DNA of 64,000 bases, from positions 47,308 to 111,307 of the forward strand of contig JBAYRO010000002.1 in assembly GCA_041676645.1 (NCBI GenBank). Reading direction: 5' to 3'. The notes beneath the pieces are model-generated. The model worked only from the letters and a program-made list of their open reading frames with translations. It did no database searches and was not told the DNA's origin. Position numbers and translations under genes: made by a program. This document shows, piece by piece, positions 52,060 through 60,803 of the stretch; position 1 is the first letter of the stretch; each line of letters begins with the position of its first letter. Source of the stretch: JAMLIN01 sp041676645 (lineage in GTDB: Bacteria > Pseudomonadota > Gammaproteobacteria > Burkholderiales > Burkholderiaceae_E).

Positions 52060-54150
52060 TCAGGTATCGACCGGGTCCTCGCCGAGCAGCTTCATCAGCG
52101 CGCGCTGCGCGACGAAGGGTTTGGCGCGCCGCGGGCGACGGCGGGTGTAGTTGCCCTCGCCGTCCATCACCCAGGCCGAGTCGTTGTCGCGCAGGGGAAT
52201 CGTGATCGCCTCGCGGATCACCCGATCGCGCAGGCGCTTGTCGCGTATCGGGAAAGCGGTCTCGACCCGACGATGGAGATTGCGTTCCATCCAGTCCGCC
52301 GAGGACAGCCAGACGTCCTTCCTGCCATCGTTGTGGAAGTAGAAGACGCGGCTGTGCTCGAGAAAGCGCCCGACGATCGAGCGAACCCGGATGTTCTCCG
52401 ACAGGCCCGGCACGCCCGGGCGCAGGGCGCACACGCCCCGCACGATCAGGTCGATCTTCACCCCGGCGGCGCTCGCTTCATACAGCGCCTCGATCACCTG
52501 CGGATCGAGCAGGGCATTGATCTTCGCTGCGACGTAGCCCCTGCGACCGGCCTTCGCATGATCGGCTTCCCGGGCGATCGATTCGATGACCGACGTCGCG
52601 AGCGTGAAGGGCGACTGCCACAGCGCCCGCAGCACGCCGGCGTCGCCCACCCCGGTGAGGCGACGAAACACCTCGTGAACATCGGCGCAGATATCCTCGT
52701 CGCAGGTCATGAGGCCGAAGTCCTCGTACAGCCTGGCCGTGCTCGGATGGTAGTTGCCGGTGCCCAGGTGCGCGTAGCGTCGCAGCCCGTCGGCTTCGCG
52801 CCGGACCACCAGCAGCATCTTGGCATGGGTCTTGTGGCCGACCACGCCATAGATGACGTGGGCCCCCGCCTGTTCGAGGCGCGCCGCCCAGTTGATGTTG
52901 GTTTCCTCGTCGAACCGCGCCATCAGCTCGAGGACGACAGTGACCTCCTTGCCGGCGATGGCCGCGGCCAGGAGGGATTCCATCAGCTGTGAATCGGCGC
53001 CGGTGCGGTACACGGTCTGCTTGATCGCCACCACCGCCGGATCGCTTGCGGCGCTGCGCAGCAGGCTCACCACCGGCAGGAAGGATTCGTACGGATGGTG
53101 CAGCAGTCGATCGCCGGCACGGATCGCATCGAAGATCCGGTCGGCATCACGCAACGCCGGCTGGATCGACGAGACATAGGGTGCGAACTTGAGGTCGGGG
53201 CGTTCGACGAGGTCGATGACCTGGGCGAGCCGCATGAGGTTGACCGGCCCCTCGACCCGGAAGCAGTCCTGCCCGGCGAGGTCGAGCTCGGCGAGCAGGC
53301 GCTCGACGAGCTTGTCATCGCAATCGGACGAGACTTCGAGGCGTACCGCATCACCATAGTGGCGCTGCGTGAGCTCGTCCTCCAGGGCGCTGCGCAGATC
53401 GGTGATCTCGTCGTCGTCGACGAAGAGTTCGCTGTTGCGGGTCACCCGGAAGGGATGCACCGCGAGCAGCCGCAGGCCCGGAAACAGTCGATCGACGAAG
53501 CCCTGCACGATCGAGGTCAGCGCCACCACGCCATGCGGCACCCCGGCGATCTCCGGGGGAACCGCGATCACCCTCGGCAGCACCCGCGGCGCCTGCACGA
53601 TCGCGATATCGGCCCGTCGGCCGAACGCATCGCGCCCTTCGAGCCGGACCACGAAGTTCAGGCTCTTGTTCAGCACCCGCGGAAACGGGTGCGCGGGGTC
53701 GAGGGCGATCGGGGTGAGCAGCGGCTCGATGTCCCGGGTGAACACACCCTCGGCCCATTCATGCTGGACGGCCGTCCAGCTCGTGGCTTCCAGGACGCGG
53801 ATACCCTCGGCGGCGAGCGCGGGCACCAGCGTCCGGTTCAGGAAGCGGTACTGGCGCGCGACGAGGGCACGCGCGCGTTCGATCGCGGCATCGACACCGG
53901 CCCGGATATCGGCGGTATCGCTGCGCGCGTAGAGCATCAGCTGGCGCAGGTCGGCGATGCGCACCTCGAAGAATTCGTCGAGGTTGCTGCTCACGATGGT
54001 CAGGAACCGCAAGCGCTCGAGCAGCGGCATGGCGGGGTCCTCGGCGAGCGTCAGGACGCGTTCGTTGAAGGCGAGGATTCCCTGCTCGCGATCGAGCAGG
54101 CGCGTTCGGTCGGACGGCGGCGAGCGACGCGTCCTCTGGCGTGATTTCAT
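52060..54150 (-). CDS. ppk: Polyphosphate kinase 1
   Basis: Ppk makes polyphosphate from ATP. The 696-residue protein contains all four domains: NLDEFFEVRIADLRQ at the N-terminus, the head domain, and the two phospholipase-D-like catalytic domains. The phosphorylated His is in VVGHKTHAKMLLVVRRE, and the second active-site His is in SRVFYFHNDGRKDVWLSSADWMERNLHRRVETAFPI. The Lys-rich ATP-binding region IKQTVYRTGADSQLMESLLAAA is present. It is divergent from ppx and is followed by phoX. Confidence 0.96.
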   Translation of the reverse strand: MKSRQRTRRSPPSDRTRLLDREQGILAFNERVLTLAEDPAMPLLERLRFLTIVSSNLDEFFEVRIADLRQLMLYARSDTADIRAGVDAAIERARALVARQYRFLNRTLVPALAAEGIRVLEATSWTAVQHEWAEGVFTRDIEPLLTPIALDPAHPFPRVLNKSLNFVVRLEGRDAFGRRADIAIVQAPRVLPRVIAVPPEIAGVPHGVVALTSIVQGFVDRLFPGLRLLAVHPFRVTRNSELFVDDDEITDLRSALEDELTQRHYGDAVRLEVSSDCDDKLVERLLAELDLAGQDCFRVEGPVNLMRLAQVIDLVERPDLKFAPYVSSIQPALRDADRIFDAIRAGDRLLHHPYESFLPVVSLLRSAASDPAVVAIKQTVYRTGADSQLMESLLAAAIAGKEVTVVLELMARFDEETNINWAARLEQAGAHVIYGVVGHKTHAKMLLVVRREADGLRRYAHLGTGNYHPSTARLYEDFGLMTCDEDICADVHEVFRRLTGVGDAGVLRALWQSPFTLATSVIESIAREADHAKAGRRGYVAAKINALLDPQVIEALYEASAAGVKIDLIVRGVCALRPGVPGLSENIRVRSIVGRFLEHSRVFYFHNDGRKDVWLSSADWMERNLHRRVETAFPIRDKRLRDRVIREAITIPLRDNDSAWVMDGEGNYTRRRPRRAKPFVAQRALMKLLGEDPVDT

Positions 54151-54220
54151 TCGCTAGGCGGTCGAAACTGGGGGGCACTGCGGATGCAGGCACGATGCGG
54201 GCACAGCTTTGGCAAATATT

Positions 54221-54238
54221 GTGACACCGTGATGACAG
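54221..54238 (-). promoter_or_regulatory. Pho-box-like repeat between ppk and ppx
   Basis: On the minus strand the sequence reads CTGTCATCACGGTGTCAC: CTGTCAT (7 of 7 to the PhoB half-site), a 4-base spacer and GTGTCAC (5 of 7). The site is 71 bases from the ppk start and 73 from the ppx start. Orientation points to ppk, but PhoB could act on both. Confidence 0.55.
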
Positions 54239-54310
54239 CCACGAAAGATCGGCCCGAAGGCTCGAACACCTCACATCCGCGATGCCGGGATCCGGCTTTC
54301 GACACTCCCG

Positions 54311-55888
54311 ATGATGCATACTTCGGCCTCGATGCAATCAATTCGACCCATGCCGCACCGGCCCCTGGCCGAATCCATGCCCGCCGCCGAGCTGCCCGGA
54401 CTGCTGGCGGCGGTCGATCTCGGATCGAACAGCTTTCGCCTGCTGATCGGCCGGGTGGATCGAACCGGACTCGGCGAACAGATCCGCCCGATCGATGCGC
54501 TCAAGGAGTCGGTCCGGCTCGCCGCCGGCCTCGGCCGCAACGGCTCGCTCGACGCCGCGGCGCGCCAGCGCGGGCTCGAGTCGCTCGCCCGCTTCGGCGA
54601 ACGCCTGCGCTCCTTCGCACCCGATGCGGTCCGCGTGGTCGCCACCAACACCTTGCGGGTGGCGACCAACGCGCATGACTTCATCGAGTCGGGCGAAGCC
54701 GCCCTCGGCTTTCCCATCAGCGTCATCTCCGGTCGCGAGGAAGCGCGCCTCATCTACCTCGGAGCCGCGCACGAGCTGGCCCTCGATGGCCAGGATCGGC
54801 TCATCATCGACATCGGCGGCGGCTCGACCGAATGCATCATCGGCCGCAACTACGACTCGCTGGTGCTGGAATCCGCCGGCGTCGGCTGCGTCACCCTGAC
54901 TTCGCGCTTCTTCGGGGATGGCACGATAGACCGCAAGCGGATGCGCAATGCGCGCTACGCAGCGCGCGAGGTCTTCGCGCCCTACGCCAGGATGTACCGC
55001 AAGCATGGCTGGACCTACGCCGTGGGCACCTCGGGCACCGCGAAGGCGCTGATTCAGTTCGCGATGCAGTCCGGCGCCACCGATCTGGGAATCGATCATC
55101 TCGAGAACCTCGCCGCGATGCTCGCCAAGGCGGGCCATGCCGACCTCGTTCGCATCGAGGGACTCAAGCCCGACCGCCGGCCGGTCATCGCCGGTGGCGT
55201 CGCGACGATGCTCGCCGCGTTCGACGAATTCGGCATCGATTCGATGCGCTACTGCCCGGGCGCGCTTCGCCAGGGCGCCCTCTACGACATGCTCGGGCGC
55301 AGTGCGGGAGACGACATGCGCCGGATCACGGTATCGCGGATGGCCGACGGCTACAGCGTCGACATTGCGCATGCGCGCAACACCGCCGCCTCGGCGCTGG
55401 CCCTGTTCGACGCCATGTCACACTCCCTGCCGGCCGAGGATCGCAGCAACTGCGCCAGCCTGATCGAATGGGCCGCCTATCTCGCCGAAATCGGCATGTC
55501 GATCTCCCACGACTCCTACCACAAGCATTCGGCATACATCGTGCATCACGCCGACATGCCGGGCTTCTCGCGCAACGAGCAGGACGTGCTCTCGCGGCTC
55601 GTGCTCGGGCACACCGGCGGCTTGCGCAAGATGCGATCCCTGCTGCGCGACGAACAGGAATGGCTGATGGTCCTCTGCCTGCGGATCGCGACCATCCTTC
55701 ATCGCCACCGCGACGAAGGCGCAACCGCGCTGCCCGATGTGGTTCGCGAGGGTACGCGAGTACGGATCCACTGGTCGGAATCCTGGCGCAAGACCCATCC
55801 GCTCACCCATGAATCCCTGAAGGCGGAGATCGGCGCCTGGGCCGCTACCGGCTCGGTGATTCCCTTCGCCGCGACACGCGCCGCCTGA
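54311..55888 (+). CDS. ppx: Exopolyphosphatase/guanosine pentaphosphate phosphohydrolase
   Basis: A 525-residue Ppx/GppA protein. The actin-like fold starts at LLAAVDLGSNSFRLLIGRV, followed by ATNTLRVATNAHDFIESGEAALGFPISVISGREEARLIYLGAAHELAL and IIDIGGGSTECIIGRN. The C-terminal HD-like domain includes HSLPAEDRSNCASLIEWAAYLAEIGMSISHDSYHKHSAYIVHHADMPGFS. It cleaves phosphate from polyphosphate ends and possibly pppGpp. Start codon is uncertain (54311, 54350 or 54377 in frame). It is divergent from ppk with a shared intergenic region. Confidence 0.94.
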   Translation: MMHTSASMQSIRPMPHRPLAESMPAAELPGLLAAVDLGSNSFRLLIGRVDRTGLGEQIRPIDALKESVRLAAGLGRNGSLDAAARQRGLESLARFGERLRSFAPDAVRVVATNTLRVATNAHDFIESGEAALGFPISVISGREEARLIYLGAAHELALDGQDRLIIDIGGGSTECIIGRNYDSLVLESAGVGCVTLTSRFFGDGTIDRKRMRNARYAAREVFAPYARMYRKHGWTYAVGTSGTAKALIQFAMQSGATDLGIDHLENLAAMLAKAGHADLVRIEGLKPDRRPVIAGGVATMLAAFDEFGIDSMRYCPGALRQGALYDMLGRSAGDDMRRITVSRMADGYSVDIAHARNTAASALALFDAMSHSLPAEDRSNCASLIEWAAYLAEIGMSISHDSYHKHSAYIVHHADMPGFSRNEQDVLSRLVLGHTGGLRKMRSLLRDEQEWLMVLCLRIATILHRHRDEGATALPDVVREGTRVRIHWSESWRKTHPLTHESLKAEIGAWAATGSVIPFAATRAA

Positions 55889-55962
55889 GGTGAAACCGCC
55901 CCCGGGCAGTCATGTGATCGAATGCGAACCCGTATGAAGCGGCGGCCGCGGGAAGCCCGCCG

Positions 55963-56775
55963 TCAGGCGGCCAGGCTGGCCTCGCCCAGCCCGAAGCGGC
56001 GCCGATAGCGTTCGGTCAGTGCGCCGAGTTCGAGCATCATCGGGAAGTCGGCACAGGCGAAGGCCTCGTCGTGATGAGGCTCGCCGAGCAGCCACGCACC
56101 GGCACGCAGGTAGGCCTTGATGAGCGCCGGCGCTTCGATCGGGCGCATCGCGCCGACAGCCTCCGCGTCCACCGGCAGGCGACGCCGCGGCCAGACGCGG
56201 AAGGACTCATCGGCGAGATGGGTGACCGCGAGCTGTCGATAGAGCCCCGCCGCTTCGGCGCCGCCGTCGTCGAGCGAAACGCTCGCGCAACCGATCAGAT
56301 AGTCCACGTCATGCCTGCCGAGGAAGGCCGCGAGGCCCGCCCAGAGCAGGCGGATCACCGTGCCGTTGCGGTAGTCCGCCGCGACGCAGGAACGGCCCAG
56401 CTCCACCATGCGGGGACGCAGACGGTCGATCCGGGTCAGCCAGAACTCCCGTTCGGAGTAGAGGCAGCCGAGTTCGCGGGCGCGTTCGGGCAGCAGCACA
56501 CGATAGGTTCCGACGGTGCGACCGGTGGCGAGATCACGCGCGATCAGGTGCTCGCAGTACGGATCGAAGGCATCGCGCTCGATCGCTCGCTCACGGTCAC
56601 GGCCATGGCTCGCGGGACGGGCGCCGAGCTCCTCGACGAACACCTGGTAGCGAAGCGCCTGTGCCTGCTCGACCTCCGCGAGGGAGCTGGCCAGACGAAC
56701 GTCGAAGCGCCCGACACGAGCCAGCGTCTGGCGACATGCCGGCAGGATCGAGGGGTTCGTTGGCACGATCGACAT
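55963..56775 (-). CDS. OlsB-like acyltransferase (ornithine-lipid type)
   Basis: A 270-residue GNAT-type acyltransferase. The DVRLASSLAEVEQAQALRYQVFVEELGA opening, YCEHLIARDLATGRTVGTYRVLLPE, SEREFWLTRIDRLRPRMVELGRSCVAADYRNGTVIRLLW and YLIGCASVSLDD match the OlsB group, which N-acylates ornithine with a 3-hydroxyacyl-ACP. Ornithine lipids replace phospholipids in phosphate starvation, and it lies next to phoX, ppk and ppx. No olsA partner is visible, so lyso-lipid acylation must occur elsewhere. ATG 56775 is the chosen start; an in-frame upstream extension is rejected. Confidence 0.8.
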   Translation of the reverse strand: MSIVPTNPSILPACRQTLARVGRFDVRLASSLAEVEQAQALRYQVFVEELGARPASHGRDRERAIERDAFDPYCEHLIARDLATGRTVGTYRVLLPERARELGCLYSEREFWLTRIDRLRPRMVELGRSCVAADYRNGTVIRLLWAGLAAFLGRHDVDYLIGCASVSLDDGGAEAAGLYRQLAVTHLADESFRVWPRRRLPVDAEAVGAMRPIEAPALIKAYLRAGAWLLGEPHHDEAFACADFPMMLELGALTERYRRRFGLGEASLAA

Positions 56776-56832
56776 GCGGTACGACTCCGGTAATGGACTG
56801 ACCGGAGAATGCGCATGGATGGTGGCGAGATG

Positions 56833-56861
56833 GTGACGGATCGGCGACCGATCCATGACGG
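56833..56861 (-). promoter_or_regulatory. Weak Pho-box-like triplet upstream of the OlsB-like gene
   Basis: Three 7-mers at exact 11-base spacing occur: GTGACGG (56833), GCGACCG (56844) and ATGACGG (56855). They match the half-site ATGACAG in 5, 4 and 6 of 7 positions. The site is 58 bases upstream of the ATG, in a region that is partly self-complementary. Confidence 0.3.
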
Positions 56862-56916
56862 GCAATGGCGGCCTGACCCGCATCCGCGCCCGCACGGACG
56901 GGCCGTCGCGATCGCC

Positions 56917-57489
56917 TCAGACGGCCTGCTTGTGCTCGGCCCGCACCGTCCAGGCGTAGATGGACGACTGGTCGAGCTTCTCGCTATGGTCGGGCGGCCA
57001 GGTGCTGCCCATGTGGAAATCATGGGAGACGACGCGCGCGCCCTCGCGCAGGTCGTGCCAGAGCCTCGGGCGCAGACGCTGGTTGACCTCGGGCAGCAGG
57101 TACAGGGTGACGACGTCGGCAGGCGACAGATCGGTTTCGAAGAGGTCGCCCTGGCGGATCCGGACCCGGTCGCCGACCCCGGCCCGGGCCACGTTCTCGA
57201 GGGCCTCCTCGACCCTCACCGGATCGAGGTCGATACCGACACCCTGCACACCGTAGCGCCGCGCCGCTTCGATCACGATCCGTCCGTCCCCGCAGCCGAG
57301 ATCGTAGACGGTGTCGCCCGGCTCGATGCGGGCGAGTTCCAGCATCCGCTCGACCACCGGCATGGGCGTCGGCACATAGGGCACTGGAAACAGGCCGAAA
57401 CCCGTCAGCTCGGCCCGCGCGACGCAGGGCAGAAGCAGCAGCGCGCCCAGCGCGCCGCGCCGGCCGGGAAGCCTCGGATCGCGATTCAT
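56917..57489 (-). CDS. Exported SAM-dependent methyltransferase-like protein
   Basis: A 190-residue class I methyltransferase fold: motif I VYDLGCGDGRIVIEAARRYG, acidic motif II VGIDLDPVRVEEAL and RIRQGDLFETDLSPADVVTLYLLPEVNQRLRP. It begins with a hydrophobic stretch that looks like a Sec signal (NRDPRLPGRRGALGALLLLP, cleavage near ARA-ELTG), which is unusual for a SAM enzyme. It overlaps the amino acid transporter gene (ATGA) and is the last of eight minus-strand genes. Target unknown. Confidence 0.82.
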   Translation of the reverse strand: MNRDPRLPGRRGALGALLLLPCVARAELTGFGLFPVPYVPTPMPVVERMLELARIEPGDTVYDLGCGDGRIVIEAARRYGVQGVGIDLDPVRVEEALENVARAGVGDRVRIRQGDLFETDLSPADVVTLYLLPEVNQRLRPRLWHDLREGARVVSHDFHMGSTWPPDHSEKLDQSSIYAWTVRAEHKQAV

Positions 57490-58910
57490 TGCAGACTCCT
57501 TCGAACGGCGCCGCCCGCCCGGGCGGTCAGGCGCAGGACCAGCAGCAGCAGGAACCCCACGCCCAGCACCGCCACACCGATCCAGGCCGCATTGAAGCCG
57601 CCGATGTGCTGCCCGTGCACGTACGACAGGCTGGACCACAGCATGAAGGCGCAGACCGCGCAGAACACGAGCGGCGTCAGGGGATACAAGGGCACGCGGA
57701 ACGGCCGCTCCAGATCCGGCTCGCGTATCCGCAGCACGATCACCGATGCGCCGCTCAACAGGAAGAACAGCCAGAAGACCGGCGCCGTGAACTCGACCAT
57801 GGCGGTGAACCCGCCACCGGCGACCCGGCCCACCGCCACCAGCGCGAGACTCGCGACGCATTGCGCGAGCAGCGCCACCGTCGGCGTGCTGCGCTCGGCG
57901 TTCCATTCGCCCAGACGCGCCAGCTGTGGCCAGTCCCGGCCCAGCGCAAAGCTCGTGCGCGCGCCCACGAACATGGTGGCATTGATCGATGTCAGGGCGG
58001 CCACCGCGACCATGATCGCGATCAGCACGGCGCCGGTCGGCCCGAAGGCCGCAGCCAGCAGATCCGCCGCGATGGCCGACGACGACGCCATGCCGGCCAT
58101 TCCGAGCCCCTGCCAGTAGGCCCAGTTGACCAGCAGGTAGAGTCCGGTGATCAGGAGGATCGAGATGAGCAGCGAGCGCAGCATGTTGCGCCGGCCATCC
58201 TCGATCTCGGCGCTGATGTAGGCCGCCTCGTTCCAGCCTCCGAAAGTCAGCAGCACGAAGACCATCGCCATGCCGAAGGCGGCGGCGCCGGGCATGCCGA
58301 CGGGCGCCGGGCTGGCGACCGGCGCCGGATCCCCACCGAAGAGCATCCACAGGCCGGCGATGAATACCAGCAGCAGGCCGCCGACCTCGAGCAGGGTGAG
58401 CCAGGCCTGGGTGCTGGCGCCGGCGCGGGCGCCACGCAGGTTGACCCAGGTCAGGACCAGGACCGAGGCGGCCGCATACCAGGACGGCCCACTCTCGCCC
58501 AGCGGCAGGAGCTCCTGCATGTAGTCGCCGAAGACGAAGGCGAGCAGGGCGATCGAACCGGTCGTGATGACGGAGAACCGGGCCCAGGCGAAAAGAAAGG
58601 ATACGGTGCGTCCGTAGGCGCGGTGCAGGAAGTGGTAGTCGCCCCCGGCGTGCGGACAGGCCGTCGCGAGCTCGGCGTAGACCAGGGCGCCGATGATCGA
58701 GACCACGCCACCGAGGACCCAGGCGCTGAACATCCAGCCGGGGCTGCCGGCGAAGGACGCGACCATGGCGGGCGCCTTGAAGATCCCGGCGCCGATGACG
58801 ATCCCCACGATGATCGCCACCGCATGACGAAGCGACAGCACGGTACGGGGCTCGGCGGACAATGCGGCTGCCCGGCGTGACGATTTTGCGGGATCCCGCC
58901 TGGCGCTCAT
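57486..58910 (-). CDS. APC-superfamily amino acid transporter
   Basis: A 474-residue permease with about 12 spans. It has the APC features RHAVAIIVGIVIGAGIFKAPAMVA, GGVVSIIGALVYAELATACPHAGGDYHFLHRAYG, and the later RSLLISILLITGLYLLVNWAYWQGLGMAGM. The stop overlaps the methyltransferase start. ATG 58910 is chosen because it begins at MSARRDPAKSSRR before the first span. Substrate not determined. Confidence 0.88.
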   Translation of the reverse strand: MSARRDPAKSSRRAAALSAEPRTVLSLRHAVAIIVGIVIGAGIFKAPAMVASFAGSPGWMFSAWVLGGVVSIIGALVYAELATACPHAGGDYHFLHRAYGRTVSFLFAWARFSVITTGSIALLAFVFGDYMQELLPLGESGPSWYAAASVLVLTWVNLRGARAGASTQAWLTLLEVGGLLLVFIAGLWMLFGGDPAPVASPAPVGMPGAAAFGMAMVFVLLTFGGWNEAAYISAEIEDGRRNMLRSLLISILLITGLYLLVNWAYWQGLGMAGMASSSAIAADLLAAAFGPTGAVLIAIMVAVAALTSINATMFVGARTSFALGRDWPQLARLGEWNAERSTPTVALLAQCVASLALVAVGRVAGGGFTAMVEFTAPVFWLFFLLSGASVIVLRIREPDLERPFRVPLYPLTPLVFCAVCAFMLWSSLSYVHGQHIGGFNAAWIGVAVLGVGFLLLLVLRLTARAGGAVRRSLQ

Positions 58911-58932
58911 GTATGGACTCCGGGGCTCTGGC

Positions 58933-59415
58933 TCAGCGATCGATCGGCTCGACGAAATCCGGATGCATCGCGAAGTCCAGTCGCCAGGTACCACCGCCGC
59001 GCGAGCGAAAACCCCAGCAGCCCGCCTTGACCACGGCAAGCCCGCCATCGCCCGCACCCAGCAGCCTGCCCGCCAGGCCACCCACGAAAGGCTGGTGGCC
59101 GACGAGCACGATGGTGTCGCGCGATTCGGCCAGCGCCTGCTCGAGCACATCGGCGTAGGCGTCGAGGCTGGAATCGGGCTCGAGCCGTGTTTCGATGATC
59201 GGATCGGACGCCAGCGCCGTCGCGGTCTGGCGTGCGCGTGGCGCCGGACTGCTGATGACGCGGACCGGAGCCCGCAGGCGTGACGCGAGCCAGCGGCTGA
59301 CGCGGGCGGCCTGGGCGCGCCCCGATGCGCTCAGCGGCCGGGCGAAATCGGCATCGCGGTCGGCAAAGGGATCACCGGCGTCGGCATGGCGCCAGATCAC
59401 GACGCGTCGGCTCAT
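58933..59415 (-). CDS. sixA: Phosphohistidine phosphatase SixA
   Basis: A 160-residue histidine phosphatase. The RHG motif is RHA (Arg9, His10), followed by RPLSASGRAQAARVSRWL, VISSPAPRARQTATAL and the second catalytic His in VLVGHQPFVGGLAGRLL. SixA removes phosphate from HPr-type phosphohistidine and links to PTS-Ntr in E. coli. It overlaps the ferredoxin stop (ATGA). Confidence 0.9.
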   Translation of the reverse strand: MSRRVVIWRHADAGDPFADRDADFARPLSASGRAQAARVSRWLASRLRAPVRVISSPAPRARQTATALASDPIIETRLEPDSSLDAYADVLEQALAESRDTIVLVGHQPFVGGLAGRLLGAGDGGLAVVKAGCWGFRSRGGGTWRLDFAMHPDFVEPIDR

Positions 59416-59678
59416 GAGGGGCTCGTCTCGGTTTCGCGCGCAAGGCGCAGGTACTTCTGCATGAGGGTCTCGTGTGATTCGGGATGATCGGGGTCGTTCG
59501 GAATGCAGTCCACGGGGCAGAACACCCGGCACTGCGGTTCGTCGAAATGGCCGACGCACTCGGTACAGCGGGCCGGGTCGATCTCGTAGATCTCCGGACC
59601 CATCGTGATCGCCTGGTTCGGACAGGCGGGCTCACAGACGTCGCAATTGATGCATTCGTCGGTGATGAACAGGGCCAT
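59412..59678 (-). CDS. 4Fe-4S ferredoxin, YfhL type
   Basis: An 88-residue ferredoxin with two [4Fe-4S] sites: CINCDVCEPACP and the second site CTECVGHFDEPQCRVFCP, where a loop is inserted between the second and third Cys, as in Allochromatium-type ferredoxins. It follows coaD by seven bases. The partner is unknown. Confidence 0.92.
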   Translation of the reverse strand: MALFITDECINCDVCEPACPNQAITMGPEIYEIDPARCTECVGHFDEPQCRVFCPVDCIPNDPDHPESHETLMQKYLRLARETETSPS

Positions 59679-59685
59679 GCCGCTC

Positions 59686-60177
59686 TCAGCCCCGGCCGAT
59701 CTCGCCGAGCTTGCGCTGGATCCAGCTGGCGACGATCGGCGAAACGAAGCGCTCGTACTGGCCGCCCATCATGGCGATCTCGCGCACCAGGGTGCCGGAG
59801 ACGAACTGGTGTTCGATGGCAGGCGTCAGGAAGATGGTCTCGGCATCGGGCATCATCTCGCGGTTCATGCCGGCGAGCTGCAGCTCGTAGTCGAAATCGG
59901 AGACCGAGCGCACACCGCGCACCACGACATCGGCCTCGACCTGCTTCATGAAGTCGATCATCAGTCCCGAGATGCGGGTGATCTCGACGGTGGGGCAATC
60001 GGCCAGCGCCTCGCGGGCGAGCGCGATGCGCTCGTCGATGGAGAAGATCGGCGATTTGCTGCGGCTGTCGGCGATGCCCACCACCACCGAGTCGAACAGG
60101 CGGCTCGCGCGCCGCACGATATCCTCGTGGCCACGGGTCAGGGGATCGAAGGTGCCGGGATAGAGAGCCTTGGTCAT
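59686..60177 (-). CDS. coaD: Phosphopantetheine adenylyltransferase
   Basis: CoaD makes dephospho-CoA from 4'-phosphopantetheine and ATP. The 163-residue enzyme has ALYPGTFDPLTRGHEDIVRRASRLFD, with Thr10 and the TRGH motif (His17), VVVGIADSRSKSPIFSIDERIALA and VVRGVRSVSDFDYELQLAGMNREM. It overlaps the rsmD stop and is followed by the ferredoxin. Confidence 0.97.
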   Translation of the reverse strand: MTKALYPGTFDPLTRGHEDIVRRASRLFDSVVVGIADSRSKSPIFSIDERIALAREALADCPTVEITRISGLMIDFMKQVEADVVVRGVRSVSDFDYELQLAGMNREMMPDAETIFLTPAIEHQFVSGTLVREIAMMGGQYERFVSPIVASWIQRKLGEIGRG

Positions 60178-60803
60178 GAGCGCGGATCCGGTCGGGAATT
60201 CTGTCGATACTGCAGGAGATGATAATGGACCTGCCCGGCCCGGCCCAATCGCAGTGATGCCAGCTGCCCGCTGCCCGCGGGGAATCGGGCGGCGAGTTCG
60301 TCCGGATCGATCGCCGCGCGGCTCTCGACATGGAGCCGGGCGCCGTCCTCCAGGACCGCGGGCAACGCCGGCATGATCCTTCCCAGCCAGTCCTGCCCGA
60401 AGGGCGGATCGAGCAGCACCAGGTCGAAGCGCCGCCCAGCGGCGGCAAGCGCCGGAAGCACCCGCAGGATGTCGCCGTGGCGCAGGTCGACCACTCCGGC
60501 GGCGGCCCGGGCGGCGTCATCCTTGGCGCCACGCAGGCGTTCGAGCAGCCGACCGATCGCCGCGAACGCCGCCCGATCGGATTCGACCATGATCACCTCC
60601 GCTGCGCCGCGCGAAGCGGCTTCCAGGCCCAGGACACCGCTGCCGGCGAATGCATCGAGCACCCGCCAGCCGCCCAGGTCCTGGCCGAGCCAGTTGAACA
60701 GCGTCTCGCGCACCCGATCGGGCGTCGGCCGCAGACCCGGCCGATCGGGTACGGCGATCGGCGTTCGCCGCCAGACGCCGCCGACGATGCGGATCGTGCT
60801 CAC
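60174..60803 (-). CDS. rsmD: 16S rRNA m2G966 methyltransferase RsmD
   Basis: The 209-residue enzyme has RIVGGVWRRTPIAVPDRPGLRPTPDRVRETLFNWLG, motif I VLDAFAGSGVLGLEAASRGA, and the catalytic DPPF in LVLLDPPFGQDWLG. It overlaps both the M16-like upstream gene and coaD. The C-terminal tail is Arg/Pro-rich. Confidence 0.95.
   Translation of the reverse strand: MSTIRIVGGVWRRTPIAVPDRPGLRPTPDRVRETLFNWLGQDLGGWRVLDAFAGSGVLGLEAASRGAAEVIMVESDRAAFAAIGRLLERLRGAKDDAARAAAGVVDLRHGDILRVLPALAAAGRRFDLVLLDPPFGQDWLGRIMPALPAVLEDGARLHVESRAAIDPDELAARFPAGSGQLASLRLGRAGQVHYHLLQYRQNSRPDPRS

Noticed and set aside
56776..56895. Upstream extension of the OlsB-like gene
   Set aside because: The added residues (MRARMRVRPPLPVMDRS-type) have no family match and cover the Pho-like repeats; ATG 56775 gives the normal start.
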